Position numbers and translations under genes: made by a program. Below, piece after piece: positions 15,448-26,200 of a DNA stretch of 32,746 bases. The stretch's first letter is position 1, and the number at the start of each line of letters is the position of its first letter. Below the pieces are notes generated by a model. That model was not told the origin of the DNA. It was given only the letters and a program-made list of their open reading frames with translations, and ran no database searches. Origin of the DNA: Actinomyces sp. oral taxon 170 str. F0386 (GTDB lineage: Bacteria > Actinomycetota > Actinomycetes > Actinomycetales > Actinomycetaceae); assembly GCF_000195595.1 (NCBI RefSeq), contig NZ_GL882529.1:1-32746 (forward strand), written 5' to 3'.

Positions 15448-16182
15448 CTACTGGAGGTCGCTGCGCAGGTCGCGGTACCACTTGGGCAGAGCCAGGGCCA
15501 CGTAGCCCGCGTAGCCCAGAAGCATGACGCCGTAGATCCACAGGAAGACCGTGGGGGCGAAGCGGGTCATGAGCACGAAGCACATGAGCCCGTAGTCCGT
15601 GGGAGCCGACAGGACCGACTTGATGATGCCCGGACGGGACTCGTCCTTGGCCAGAGGCGTACCACCCTGATAACGCAGCTGGTAAGTGAGAATGTAACTG
15701 AAGAAGTGGATATTCTGAATCGCTCCGAAAGCGAGCGGAATAAGCAGGACCGAGGCTGGAAGATCCGCGAACCGGAAAAGGGAGATGGCAATGGCGCCAT
15801 GAATTGTTGAGAGCTTGATAACGTCAGCGACATGGTCAAGCCATTCACCGGCCTTTGAACCACCGTTGCGCAATCGTGCCAGCTGTCCGTCAGCGGCGTC
15901 GAGGGCATAACCGAACATGAGCAGCAGAGCAGTCACCACGGTGGACACGACTGTAGGACGCCACAGGGCAATGAGAGCGATGCCACTGTAGGTGCACAGC
16001 GCGGAGAACACCGTCACCTGATCCGGGGTCGCACCCATCCGGTGGGCGACCGCGGCCAGGACCCGGCCTGCGGGGCGGTTGATGATGCGGGAGTAGAGGG
16101 GGGCACCGGCCTTGGACTTCTGGGCACGAGACAGGGCCCTGATGTTCTCGGCGATGGTGGGGGAACCGGTAGGGGAGCTCAT
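15448..16182 (-). CDS. CDP-alcohol phosphatidyltransferase family membrane enzyme
   Basis: A 244-residue polytopic membrane protein with a complete CAP motif, D-x2-D-G-x2-A-R-x8-G-x3-D-x3-D, in DAADGQLARLRNGGSKAGEW and the following LDHVAD, near residues 93-118. This is the magnesium-dependent active site that transfers a phospho-alcohol from a CDP donor. Five or six hydrophobic segments surround it. AAGGAG precedes the ATG by 7 bases. Ordinary members make phospholipids, but here it stands between a Wzx-like flippase and a fucosyltransferase-like gene, and a CTP-dependent nucleotidyltransferase lies nearby at 19781. That context suggests it may act on a CDP-alcohol for glycan or glycolipid modification. 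The substrate is inference. Confidence 0.85.
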   Translation of the reverse strand: MSSPTGSPTIAENIRALSRAQKSKAGAPLYSRIINRPAGRVLAAVAHRMGATPDQVTVFSALCTYSGIALIALWRPTVVSTVVTALLLMFGYALDAADGQLARLRNGGSKAGEWLDHVADVIKLSTIHGAIAISLFRFADLPASVLLIPLAFGAIQNIHFFSYILTYQLRYQGGTPLAKDESRPGIIKSVLSAPTDYGLMCFVLMTRFAPTVFLWIYGVMLLGYAGYVALALPKWYRDLRSDLQ

Positions 16183-16347
16183 GAGGCATCTCCTTGAATG
16201 GGGCCCGTGGAGCCGGGCCGGGATGATGGACGGCGAGGAACGCTGAGGAGGGGAGTCAGGGAGGGACGGGGATCAGGCGAGCGGGTCAGGGCGGCGCAGG
16301 TGCACAGGTGGCACCGGCGGGCTCGGAGTCGTCGGCGGCGAGGCTAC

Positions 16348-17889
16348 TCATCGCCCCGCCTCCTGCACCTGCGGCTGGGCCAGCTCACGACGGCGTCGGG
16401 CGACGTCCCGGCGCACCCACCAGGCGTACGGGATGATCTGGCACAGGACCACCGAGATCACCGAGCCCAGGATAGGCCCGGCGGCGTCGAAGGGCCCAAT
16501 GAGGACCCAGGAGACGGCGAGGTTCATCGGCACCAGGACGAGAACCGGGATCACCTGGAACTGCAGCCCGCGCGGATCGGTCATGTACATGCCCAAAGGC
16601 TGCTTGCCGGCCTCGACGGCGACGTAGACGGCGAAGGCCCACACGAGAGCGACCGGCAGGACGATCTTGCCGTGGGACATGACCCGGGCGGCCCAGGGAG
16701 TGACAGCCACCAGGGCGAGCGCCAGGAGGAAGCCGCCACCACTGAAGATCATCGCCGGCTTGAAGGGGTTCTCGATGCGCTTGTCAGCGCGGGCGCGAGC
16801 GAACATGGGCCACATGGCGACGCCGGCCGCCATGACGGTCTGGGTCAGCATGTTGAACAGGTTGTTGGCCAGGTTGTACTCGGCCAGGGCCTGCGACTGG
16901 CCCAGGTGGGACAGGAGGAGCCGGTCGGTCTGGAAGGCGATCGGGATGGCCAGGGACTGGAGGAGCTGGGGGCCCGCGGTGTTGACAATGCGCACCCCTC
17001 GCACGCTGCGCAGACGGGGCACGTCCTTGAGGGCGCCCCGGAACAGGGGACGGGTGGCGCGCCACGCGACGACGATGCAGATGACCGAGACCAGCGCGTT
17101 GGCGATGTAGGAGTAGATGGACACGGCGTTGCCGCGCCCCAGGCCAGTGACGATGGCCAGCAGCAGGAAGCAGGACATGGCCGGGGAGACGACCCCCTGG
17201 CTGATGACCTGCATGGCCGAGCGACCCAGGCCGATGATGACGCGCTGCCCCACGGACAGCGGCAGGGCCGCGGCGTAGATGATGAGGCAGACGGTGGCAG
17301 TGAGCCCGCCACCGTCCATGAGCTTGCTCCCCAACAGCCAGGGCCAGGCCCCCAGCAGCATGATGACGATGCCGACGGTGCTGATGACCAGCGCGGAGCC
17401 GAGCAGCACCCGGACGGCGGTGGTGATCGTGCGCCGCACAGTCGAGTCATGGGAGGGATCGGTCGAGCTCGCCACCGTGTTGAGAATGACTGCACCGATC
17501 CCCAGGTCGGTGAAGGGCATGAGGGTGGGGAAGGTGGCCAGCAGACCGTACTGGGCGAAGGCGTCGGCACCGAAGTGCCTGATGATGAGACTGGTGTTGA
17601 CCAGCCCGAAGACACCCGAGATCCCCATGACCACAACCTTGGCCACGGCTGTGGTTCCCACAGACGACCAGCTGGCGCCCGACGACGCCCCCCGCCGGAG
17701 CGCCCCGCCCAGCCGCTGCAGCGGCGAGAGCCGAGCGGCCAGGGTCGGCGCCGTCCCGGCACCCCTGTCAACCGCTGAAGGGGTTGCGGCGCCTGCCGTA
17801 TCCGGTGGGCGCCGACGGTGGACGGCGCCCACCGGGTCGTCGCCCACCGAAGAGGACGGCACGGGCGCCGAAGAACTCGACTGGGTCAC
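16348..17889 (-). CDS. Wzx-like polysaccharide flippase (MOP superfamily)
   Basis: About 513 residues with around a dozen hydrophobic helices and no enzymatic motif, consistent with the MOP-superfamily exporters that flip lipid-linked oligosaccharide repeat units across the membrane. The typical first helix reads KVVVMGISGVFGLVNTSLII, followed by FGADAFAQYGLLATFPTL. The first 80 residues are a polar, Ser/Pro/Ala-rich cytoplasmic leader, unusually long for this family. The start is the GTG at 17889, with GGAG at a 6-base spacing; a further ten codons upstream are open but lack a good ribosome binding site. First gene of the operon that continues with the CDP-alcohol enzyme; 165 bases separate them, with no feature I can name. 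No Wzy polymerase is recognisable in the window. Confidence 0.85.
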   Translation of the reverse strand: MTQSSSSAPVPSSSVGDDPVGAVHRRRPPDTAGAATPSAVDRGAGTAPTLAARLSPLQRLGGALRRGASSGASWSSVGTTAVAKVVVMGISGVFGLVNTSLIIRHFGADAFAQYGLLATFPTLMPFTDLGIGAVILNTVASSTDPSHDSTVRRTITTAVRVLLGSALVISTVGIVIMLLGAWPWLLGSKLMDGGGLTATVCLIIYAAALPLSVGQRVIIGLGRSAMQVISQGVVSPAMSCFLLLAIVTGLGRGNAVSIYSYIANALVSVICIVVAWRATRPLFRGALKDVPRLRSVRGVRIVNTAGPQLLQSLAIPIAFQTDRLLLSHLGQSQALAEYNLANNLFNMLTQTVMAAGVAMWPMFARARADKRIENPFKPAMIFSGGGFLLALALVAVTPWAARVMSHGKIVLPVALVWAFAVYVAVEAGKQPLGMYMTDPRGLQFQVIPVLVLVPMNLAVSWVLIGPFDAAGPILGSVISVVLCQIIPYAWWVRRDVARRRRELAQPQVQEAGR

Positions 17890-18326
17890 ATCGCACTCCT
17901 GATGTTGTAGGAAGGTCACAATCCGGCATCGGGGGGATACCTGAGGACAGGCACGAGAGTAGACGCATCATGATCGGCGACCTGCTATCTTTTGTTTATC
18001 GACTTGTGACATTGACCGACCCCTACCCACCCCCCTTGGCACAACCCCAGAAAACTGGCTCTGACCAGCCAGAACACCCCCCTCTGGGAGAATCCTGAAA
18101 GGTCCCTCATAAGTGTATTGGCATCTCCGTATCGTTGCGCGCCTGTAACATACAGTCACCTCAGAAACATCTCGACTCCTCACCCTGACCCTGCGATCTT
18201 GGCCACTTCCCACAAATAACGCCCGCAAGAGTTAGTAGCATTCTAAAACTGCTGCTGTTCACGACATCCCGTCAGCACTAGCCGACCAGTTATTGCCCAC
18301 CCTCGATCATCCCTGCGGAGTCCACC
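17890..18326. other. 437-base divergent promoter region
   Basis: Lies between the flippase operon (-) and the long sugar-transferase operon (+). It is more A+T-rich than the genes and must hold both promoters, but no -35/-10 pair stands out. A small hairpin, CTGGCT (18055-18060) with AGCCAG (18067-18072), is present. An open frame starting with ATG at 17969 has no ribosome binding site and a Pro-rich product, so it is not called. Confidence 0.55.
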
Positions 18327-19781
18327 TTGTCTAGTTCGACCCTGACACTGCCTCAGCGCGAGCAGCACCGGCGTCCCTCGACAGCAGCAGCCGACGCCAC
18401 CTCCCCCACCGCTCCGCGCAGTCCTTGGGCACGCACGCGCCACGACCTCGTCATCTGGCTCGTCCTGTCCGACCTCTTCGCCGTGGCCCTCCCCATCTGG
18501 CTCGCCCTCCTGACCGGCCACCTGCCACTGGTCTGGTCCGCAGCCACCGTGGGCACCACGATGATGCTCATCGCCTGGTTCCTGGGAGCTCTCGGCATCG
18601 ACGCCGTCGAGCAGGCCGGTCCCGGCACGGGTCGTTTCGTCGCCGCGGCCGCCGTGAGCGTCCCGGTGGCCCTGCTGCTGGCCGACCTGTCCGGAGTCGC
18701 CCGGACCACCCTCCTGGTGGCCCTGGCCGTCCAGCTCCTCCTGGCCATCACCGGGCGCTCCATCGAGTCCGGCTGGCTGCGCCGTCGTCGCCTCGAGGGC
18801 CACGCGCTGCGCCGCACCCTCATCGTCATGGGCTCGGGCGCCCAGCCCATGCTCACCCAGCTGCGCCGCCACCCCATGGACGGCTTCCTCATCGTGGGCT
18901 ACCTGTCCTCGGGACAGGACCGCGCCTTCCACTCGGCCGAGCCCGTGCGCAGCCCCCAGCACATCGCCCAGACCCTGCACGCCGAGCGCATCGACGCCGT
19001 CATGACGGTCGGCTCCGTCACGCCGGAGGACCTGGTCACCCTCATGCGCGGCCTGGAGAACACCCAGGTGAGGCTCGTCGTCGCCCCCGGCCTGCAGGAC
19101 GTCGTGCCCGGGCGCATGCGGGCCCTGACCGTCACCCACGGCTGGACCGGCCTCATCGCCATCAGGACCCGCCGTACCCGCGCGCTGGGCAAGGCCCTGT
19201 TCGATCGCCTCGTCGGCGCCGCCGGACTGGCCCTCATCTCGCCGCTGCTGGCGGCCACGGCGGTCGCGATCCGCATCGACTCCCCCGGACCGGTCTTCTA
19301 CACCCAGACCCGTGTGGGTCAGGACGGCAAGCCCTTCACCATGTGGAAGTTCCGTTCGATGTACATCGACTCCGACGCCCGCCGCGCGTCAGTGGTCAAG
19401 GCCGGCGGCGACGCCGGCAACGAGGTCATGTTCAAGGACCGACAGGACCCGCGCATCACCCGCGTGGGCCGGTGGATCCGCCGCCTGTCGATCGATGAGC
19501 TGCCCCAGCTCATCAACGTCGTGCGCGGGGACATGAGCCTGGTGGGCCCCCGCCCCGCCCTTCCCGTCGAGGTCGCCAAGTACGACGCCGAGGCACTGCG
19601 TCGTCTCCTGGTCAAGCCCGGGCTGACCGGCCTGTGGCAGATCTCCGGGCGCTCGGACCTGTCCTGGGCCTCGACCGTGGCCCTGGACCGCCACTACGTG
19701 GAGAACCGGGGCGGAGCCCTGGACGCGAAGATCTTCGCCGGAACGCTGCGCGCGGTTATCGGCGGAAAGGGAGCCTACTGA
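18327..19781 (+). CDS. Polyprenyl-phosphate sugar-1-phosphate transferase (WcaJ/WbaP type)
   Basis: A 484-residue initiating enzyme that moves a sugar-1-phosphate from a nucleotide sugar onto undecaprenyl phosphate, starting the glycan repeat unit. The N-terminal half has about four membrane helices (residues 35-135) and a nucleotide-binding-like domain (about 150-260). The C-terminal catalytic domain has the membrane-entering helix ALFDRLVGAAGLALISPLL, then SPGPVFYTQTRVGQDGKPF, MWKFRSM, the DELPQLINVVRGDMSLVGPRP region, and KPGLTGLWQISGRSDLSW, all diagnostic of the bacterial sugar transferase family. The start is TTG at 18327 with GGAG 6 bases upstream. Its last base is the first base of the next gene (TGATG), so expression is coupled. 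First gene of a plus-strand operon running to the window end. Confidence 0.95.
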   Translation: MSSSTLTLPQREQHRRPSTAAADATSPTAPRSPWARTRHDLVIWLVLSDLFAVALPIWLALLTGHLPLVWSAATVGTTMMLIAWFLGALGIDAVEQAGPGTGRFVAAAAVSVPVALLLADLSGVARTTLLVALAVQLLLAITGRSIESGWLRRRRLEGHALRRTLIVMGSGAQPMLTQLRRHPMDGFLIVGYLSSGQDRAFHSAEPVRSPQHIAQTLHAERIDAVMTVGSVTPEDLVTLMRGLENTQVRLVVAPGLQDVVPGRMRALTVTHGWTGLIAIRTRRTRALGKALFDRLVGAAGLALISPLLAATAVAIRIDSPGPVFYTQTRVGQDGKPFTMWKFRSMYIDSDARRASVVKAGGDAGNEVMFKDRQDPRITRVGRWIRRLSIDELPQLINVVRGDMSLVGPRPALPVEVAKYDAEALRRLLVKPGLTGLWQISGRSDLSWASTVALDRHYVENRGGALDAKIFAGTLRAVIGGKGAY

Positions 19782-20221
19782 TGATCACCGGCTACGTCCC
19801 CGGCGGCTTTGACATGCTGCACGTGGGGCACCTCAACATCCTCACCGAGGCGGCCAAGCGCTGCGACCGCCTCATCGCGGGGGTCGCCACCGACGAGTCG
19901 CTGGAGCGGATGAAGGGGCGCGGCCCCATCGTGCCCCTGGCCGAGCGCATGGCCATGGTGGCCGCCCTGCGCATGGTGGACTCCGTGGTCCCCGACTACG
20001 ACCAGGACAAGCGCCTGGCCTGGAAGCGCTCCCCCTTCGACGTGCTGTTCAAGGGCACCGACTGGGAGGGCACGGACAAGGGCAGCCGCCTCGAGGCCGA
20101 GATGGCTGAAGTCGGCGCCTCGGTGATCTACCTGCCCTACACACCCACCACCTCCTCGACGATGCTGCGGCGCACCCTCGTCCAGGAGGTCGCATCCCGC
20201 AGTCCCCAAGGGGCCCAGTGA
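19781..20221 (+). CDS. TagD-like cytidylyltransferase/nucleotidyltransferase
   Basis: A 146-residue nucleotidyltransferase of the HxGH class. GGFDMLHVGHLNILTEAAKR holds the HVGH motif that binds the nucleotide triphosphate, and TTSSTMLRR near the C-terminus corresponds to the family ISSTxxR motif. Size and motifs are close to glycerol-3-phosphate cytidylyltransferase (TagD) and related CTP-dependent enzymes that make CDP-alcohols; FAD-synthase-like or RfaE-like adenylyl or cytidylyl transferases are alternatives. GGGAG precedes the ATG by 7 bases. It overlaps the sugar transferase by one base and the giant surface protein gene by four (GTGA), so it is translated in step with both. It may supply the CDP-alcohol for the enzyme at 15448-16182; that link is inference. 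Confidence 0.85.
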   Translation: MITGYVPGGFDMLHVGHLNILTEAAKRCDRLIAGVATDESLERMKGRGPIVPLAERMAMVAALRMVDSVVPDYDQDKRLAWKRSPFDVLFKGTDWEGTDKGSRLEAEMAEVGASVIYLPYTPTTSSTMLRRTLVQEVASRSPQGAQ

Positions 20222-23200
20222 CCACTCCACGCAACGACTTCGAGGCGCCCGACAACCAGTCGAGCAGCATCGACTCCTCCGCAGCCGCCTCCGGTGCCGG
20301 CGACGGCGGAAGCGACCGATCCAGCTCCAGCACCGCTCAGACCGAGCACCCCGCCACGGATCGTCCCGGTCTCCTCGCTCGTGCCGCGGGCGCCCTGCGT
20401 CCCCGGCGGCGGGCCACGGCCTCCGCCTCCGATGATGAGGCGCAGGACATGAGGTCGGGACTCACCTCCGGAACCACCACCTCCCGCCTGGCCGCGACCT
20501 TCCGCATCCCCCAGTCGCGCGCTCAGCGCCAGCGGCTGCGCAAGCGCCTGTCCTCCGTGGCGGCGGTCGTGTGCGTGGCCGCCCTGGGAACGGCCGCCTG
20601 GCTCCACGAGGGCGTGGCCCAGGCCGACCTGCACCTCAACGACGGCGGCGTGTGGGTCACCTCCACGTCCAAGCACCTGGTGGCCCGCCTCAACTACCCC
20701 TCCCGCGAGGTCGACGGCACGATCCGCACCTCCTCGTCATCCTTCGACGTCACCCAGAACGCCGAGGACGTCCTGGTCCCCGACTCCGGCGACGCCTCCG
20801 TCTCCTCGGTCGATCCCTCCCAGGTCTCCTTCTCCGGACGCACCCAGCTCACCAAGGGCATGACGATCGCCCAGGGCGGCGACCGGGTCATCGCCATCGA
20901 CAAGGTCCAGGGCACCATCCGGGCCACCAAGACCAAGACGGCCGGCTCCCTGACCGCCGCCGCCCCGGTGGTCACCGGCATGCCCGACGTCGTGGCCGCC
21001 GTCGGCCAGGACGGCGCCATCCACGCCGCCTCGGCCACCAGCAAGTCCCTGGTGTCCCTGGAGGCCGACAACAAGGGCTGGAAGGAGGCTACCAACACCT
21101 CCTTGAAACTGACCTCCGGCACCGACCTGGCCATCACCGCCGTCGGCGACAAGCCCGTGGTCCTCGAGCGCAGCACCGGCATCCTTCACCTGCCCGAAGG
21201 CAAGTCCGTCAACCTGGATGTCGCCGGCCTGGCCCTCCAGCAGCCCGGCCCCGATGCCGACTCGGTCCTGGTCGCCTCCCGTAACGAGCTCATCTCCGTC
21301 CCGTTGGACGGGGGCAAGGTCACCAAGACGCCGTCGTCCAAGGAGGACACGGCCCCTGAGGGCGTGCCCGCCCAGCCGGTGCGCCTGGGCAAGTGCGTCT
21401 ACGCGGCCTGGTCCGGATCGGGGCAGTTCGTGCGCAGCTGCTCCGGCCTGTTCAGCGGCGACACCGAGACCCTCCACGACGACAAGCTCGCCTCGTCCTC
21501 CGCCCCCATCTTCCGGGTCAACCGCGACGCCATCGTGCTCAACGACCTGGAGACGGGTTCGGTGTGGCTGCCCAACAACGACCTCGTCCTCATCGACGAC
21601 TGGACGGACAAGACCGCCCAGACCGACGACAACGCCGATCAGAAGGACGACTCCGCCAACACCTCGGAGTCCCAGACGCCACCGGAGCGCACCGAGGAGA
21701 ACCACGCCCCCAAGGCGGTCGACGACAGCTTCGGCGTGCGCCCGGGCCGCTCCGCGCTCCTGCCCGTCCTGGCCAACGACTCCGACCCCGACGGCGACGT
21801 CCTCACCGCCGCCCCGCAGGACAACGGCGGGTCGCTGGCGGCCACCAAGGCGCAGGGCGGACTGGCGCTGCGCATGGACATTCCGGAGAACGCCACCGGC
21901 AGCTACTCCGTGCCCTACACGGCCGACGACGGCCGCGGCATGAGCGACTCCGCCGTCGCCACCGTTGACGTCCACGGCTGGGACGTCAACGGCGCCCCGA
22001 ACCAGATCACCACCCCGACCCTCACCGTCGCCGAGGGGGCCTCCGGGTCCCTGGACGTGCTGGGCCACTGGCTGGACCCCGACGGGGACGACCTCTACCT
22101 GGTCTCCGCCCAGGGCGAGGGGCTGGACACCAAGGTCTCCAACGAGGGCACCGTCACCGTGCACGAGCTGGGCGCCGGCACCGGCACCCGTGACCTGACC
22201 GTCACCGTCTCCGACGGTCGGGAGACCACCTCCGGCGTGGTCAAGGTCGATGTGCAGCCGGCTCAGTCGGCCAAGCCGGTCGCCAACGCCGACCACGTGC
22301 GCGTCGTCGCCGGCACCAAGGCCGTCGTCTCACCCCTGGAGAACGACACCTCCCCCTCCGGGGGAACCCTGCGCCTGGCCGCGGTCCAGGAGGCCCCGGC
22401 CGGGACCTCGATCGACGTCGACCAGCAGGCGGGCGTCTTCACCTTCTCCACCGACGCAGGCGCCCAGGCCCAGACCTACTACCTCACCTACGACGTCATG
22501 GACGGGGCCAACACGGCCCAGGGGATCGTGCGCGTGGACGTCACTCCCAAGGCCGACGCGACGGTACCGCCTGAGGCCGAGAACGACACCGCCCTGCTGC
22601 GCAACGGCGGCTCGACGACCATCGCCCCGCTCAACAACGACTTCGACCCCTCCGGAGGCATCCTGGTCCTGCAGTCGGTGAACGCCCCGCCGGACTCCGG
22701 GGTCACCGTCACGGTCGTGGACCACTCCCTGCTGCAGATCACCGCGGCCGGCACCGTCCCGGCCAACCTCACGGTCGACTACACCGTCACCAACGGCACC
22801 TCCAGCGCAACCGGGAAGGTCGCGATCGTCCCGGTGACGCAGTCCCAGCCCCAACCGCCGGTGGTCACCGACGACACCGCCGTCGTACGGGCGGGCGACG
22901 TCGTCACCGCCTCCGTCCTGGACAACGACTCCTCCCCCTCGGGCCTCAACCTGTCGGTGGACTCCCAGGTCAGCCTCGTGGGCGACGAGCTGGGCACCGC
23001 ATGGGTCAGCGAGGACACCGTCCGCTTCCGCGCCGGCAGCCAGCCGGGACGCACCTCCTACGCCTACACGGTCAAGGACGATCAGGGGCAGACCGCCTCG
23101 GGGGTCCTCACCGTGGAGGTACGCGCGCAGGACGCCGAGCACAACTCCGCGCCCTCGCCGCGCAACCTGGAGGCCCGCACCCTGGCCGGCTCGGCCACGA

Positions 23201-26200
23201 ACATCACCGTGCCCCTGGACGGCATCGACCCCGACGGCGACTCGGTGAGCCTCGTGGGCCTCAACCAGGCCCCCTCCCTGGGCTCGGTGGAGGTCAACTC
23301 CTCGTGGCTGACCTACAAGCCCGCCGAGGGCGCCACCGGCACCGACACCTTCACCTACGTCGTCGAGGACCGCTTCGGGACCCAGTCCACCGGTACGGTC
23401 CGCGTGGGCGTCGCCCAGGCCTCCCCGGTCAACGTGGCCCCGGTGGCCACCGACGACCTGGTCGTGGCCAAGCCCGGACGCACCGTGGCCGTGGACGTCC
23501 TGTCCAACGACCTGGACACCGACGGCGACTCCCTGTCCCTGGAGGGCGACCCCGTCGCCAGCGACTCCTCGCTGGGCGTGTCCACCCGCGCCGGCCGCCT
23601 GGTGCTCAATCTGCCGGACAAGGAGGGCAACCACTCGGTCACCTACACCGTCTCCGACGGGCGCGGCGGCACCGACACGGGCACCGTCACCGTCCAGGTC
23701 TCCAACGACGCCCCCCTGGCCAACCCGGTGGGAGTGGACGACTACGTCACCGTCGACCAGGTCGACGCCAACGGCCGGGTGACCATCCCGGTCCTGGACA
23801 ACGACAAGGACACCGACGGCTCGCCGTGGGACCTCAAGCTGTCCTCCTCCGACCCCGACGTCGAGGTGGGCAAGGACTCCCTGAGCCTCACGGTGGGCGA
23901 GACCCAGAGGCTCGTGCTCTACACGATCACCGACGCCGACGGGCTGACCGGCCACGCCGTCGTCGTGGTGCCGGCCAGGTCCGCCCTGCGCCCCAGGATC
24001 AACCCCTCGGCCGTGCCCGCCCACGTGCTGGCGGACAAGACCACGGACATCAACCTGTCCTCCTACATCCTCACCCGTGAGGGCACCAAACCCGTCATCA
24101 CGGACACCTCCTCGATCCACATGGCCAAGGGCACCAAGGACGCCAAGACCGCCTCGAGCGGGACGGCGCTGTCCTTCACGCCCGAGTCGGGCTTCACCGG
24201 CCAGACCTCGGTGACCTTCACCGTTGCCGACGGCACCGGCTCGGACGCCCTGAGTTCCACGCTCACGCTGCCGATCGTCGTGGACTCCTCGACCAACAAG
24301 CCGCCGACCTTCACCCCCACCGAGGTGACGGTGGCCCCCGGCGAGGGGGCCGTGACGGCCAACCTGGCGGCCATGACCACCGACCCGGACCCGAGCGACA
24401 AGCTCTCCTTCCAGGCCGGTCCCGCCCCCATGGGCTTCGACATCTCCCTGAGCGGCTCGTCCCTGTCGGTCAAGGCGTCCGACAAGGCCACCGAGGGCAC
24501 CACGGGCTCCATCCCGATCACCGTCTCCGACGGCGTCAACCCGCCGGTGAGCGCTTCTCTGCCCGTACGGGTGAGCGCCTCCAACAAGCCGCTCATGACA
24601 ACGGCCCCGATCAACCTGGAGTCCCGCAACGGCGAGGCGGTGAGCGCCGACGTGTCCACGGCGGTGAGCAACCCCTTCCCGGACAAGCCGATCACCTTGT
24701 CCGGCACTCCGACGATCACCTCCGGCCAGGGCACCGTCACCACCTCCGGCACCAATGTCACCATCACCCCGGCGGCCGGCTTCCACGGCACCATCACGGC
24801 GCAGTACAAGGTACTGGACTCCACCGGCTCCGAGTCGCGGGCCGTCACCGGGACGATCACCGTGCAGGTCGGCGGTGTGGCGCCCACAGCCCCCTCCGGG
24901 GTGAACGTGGCACCCGTCGACGCCGACTCGGCACGGGTGTCCTGGACCGACGCCTCCGCCAACGGCTCCCCCGTCACCGGCTACAAGGTGAACGTCAACG
25001 GCAGCGAGCAGACCTGCACGACCTCGAACTGCCTCATCAACAACCTGGTGCCCGGTCAGACCTACACCGTTCAGGTGGTGGCCACCAACAAGTACGGCGA
25101 CTCCGAGGCCACGACGGTGCCCTACCAGCACAACGCCACGGCCAAGACACCGGCCGCCCCCTCGCTGGCGGCCGGCTCCGGAAAGGTCACCGTCGGCTGG
25201 ACCGAGGTGGACGACCCCTTCGGGGGCGCGACGACCTACGACGTGCGACTGTCGGACGGAACGGTGCTCACGGGCCTCACCGGAGGATCGGCGTCCTTCG
25301 ACGTCACCCCGGGACGCGCCTACACCGCTCAGGTGCGCGCCCGGTCGAGCCAGGGAACGGTCTCGGACTGGTCCTCCCCGTCCAACCCGGTGACGCCCTA
25401 CGGTGAGCCCGGTGCCCCCGGCACCCCCGTCATCACCCCCAACGGGGACACGGTCACCGTCGGCTGGCAGGCGGCCAACGGCAACGGCAGCCCCGTGAGC
25501 TACACACTGCACTACTCCAACGGGAACACGAGCGACTCCAAGGACGTCGGAGGCGCCACCTCCACCACGGTCTCGATCTCCCGCGGGACCTGGACCTTCT
25601 GGGTCGAGGCCGACAACGGTCACGGCACCAAGACCTCGGCCCAGGCCAGCTACAGCTACAAGCCGGCCCCGCTGTCCCCCTCGACCCCGGCGGTCAAGGC
25701 CACCGGCAACAGCGGCGAGCTGTCCGTGAACGCCTCGCCGCGGGCCGGCAACGGCTGGAGCGTGGGCGACCTGACGGTGGAGTACTCCGTCGACCAGGTC
25801 AACTGGACCAGCTCCTCGACCATCCGGGGCCTGACCGACGGGCGGGCCTACACGGTCTACGCCCGGGTCAACGGCGGCGGGCAGTACTCCGACGTCGTCG
25901 CCTCCTCTCCGGTGGCGCCCTATGGTCCGCCCTCGGCACCGTCAGTCAGCTGCGAGCTCGGTGGCAAGAAGCAGAAGCACGCCGTGTGCTCCTGGTCCCC
26001 CGGCGCCAACAACGGCGCGGGCACCAGCTACGAGCAGACCGACGACGGCGGTGGGACCGTGGAGGACATCGAGGTGGGCGACACCTACGAAGGAAAGCTC
26101 AAGCGCGGCGAGTCGGTCACCTGGTGCGTGCGCGCCAGGACCAACGCCGGAACCTCGGAGTGGGGCTGCGACACCGTCACCAGGCCGTCCAAGCAGGGCG

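Noticed and set aside
15326-15583. An 86-codon N-terminal extension of the fucosyltransferase-like protein.
   Set aside because: It overlaps the upstream CDP-alcohol transferase gene, is Arg/Pro-rich, and a good ribosome binding site precedes the ATG at 15325.
17969-18098. A short plus-strand ORF beginning at ATG 17969 in the divergent promoter region.
   Set aside because: No ribosome binding site, Pro-rich end and no recognisable similarity.
22330-25623. A 1097-codon minus-strand open frame opposite the giant gene, and similar very long ones at 28789-31305 (-), 5413-7812 (+) and 3194-5065 (+).
   Set aside because: They are shadows of strongly GC-biased codon use on the other strand. Their products are Gly/Val/Arg/His-rich with no domain, and the opposite strand encodes recognisable proteins.
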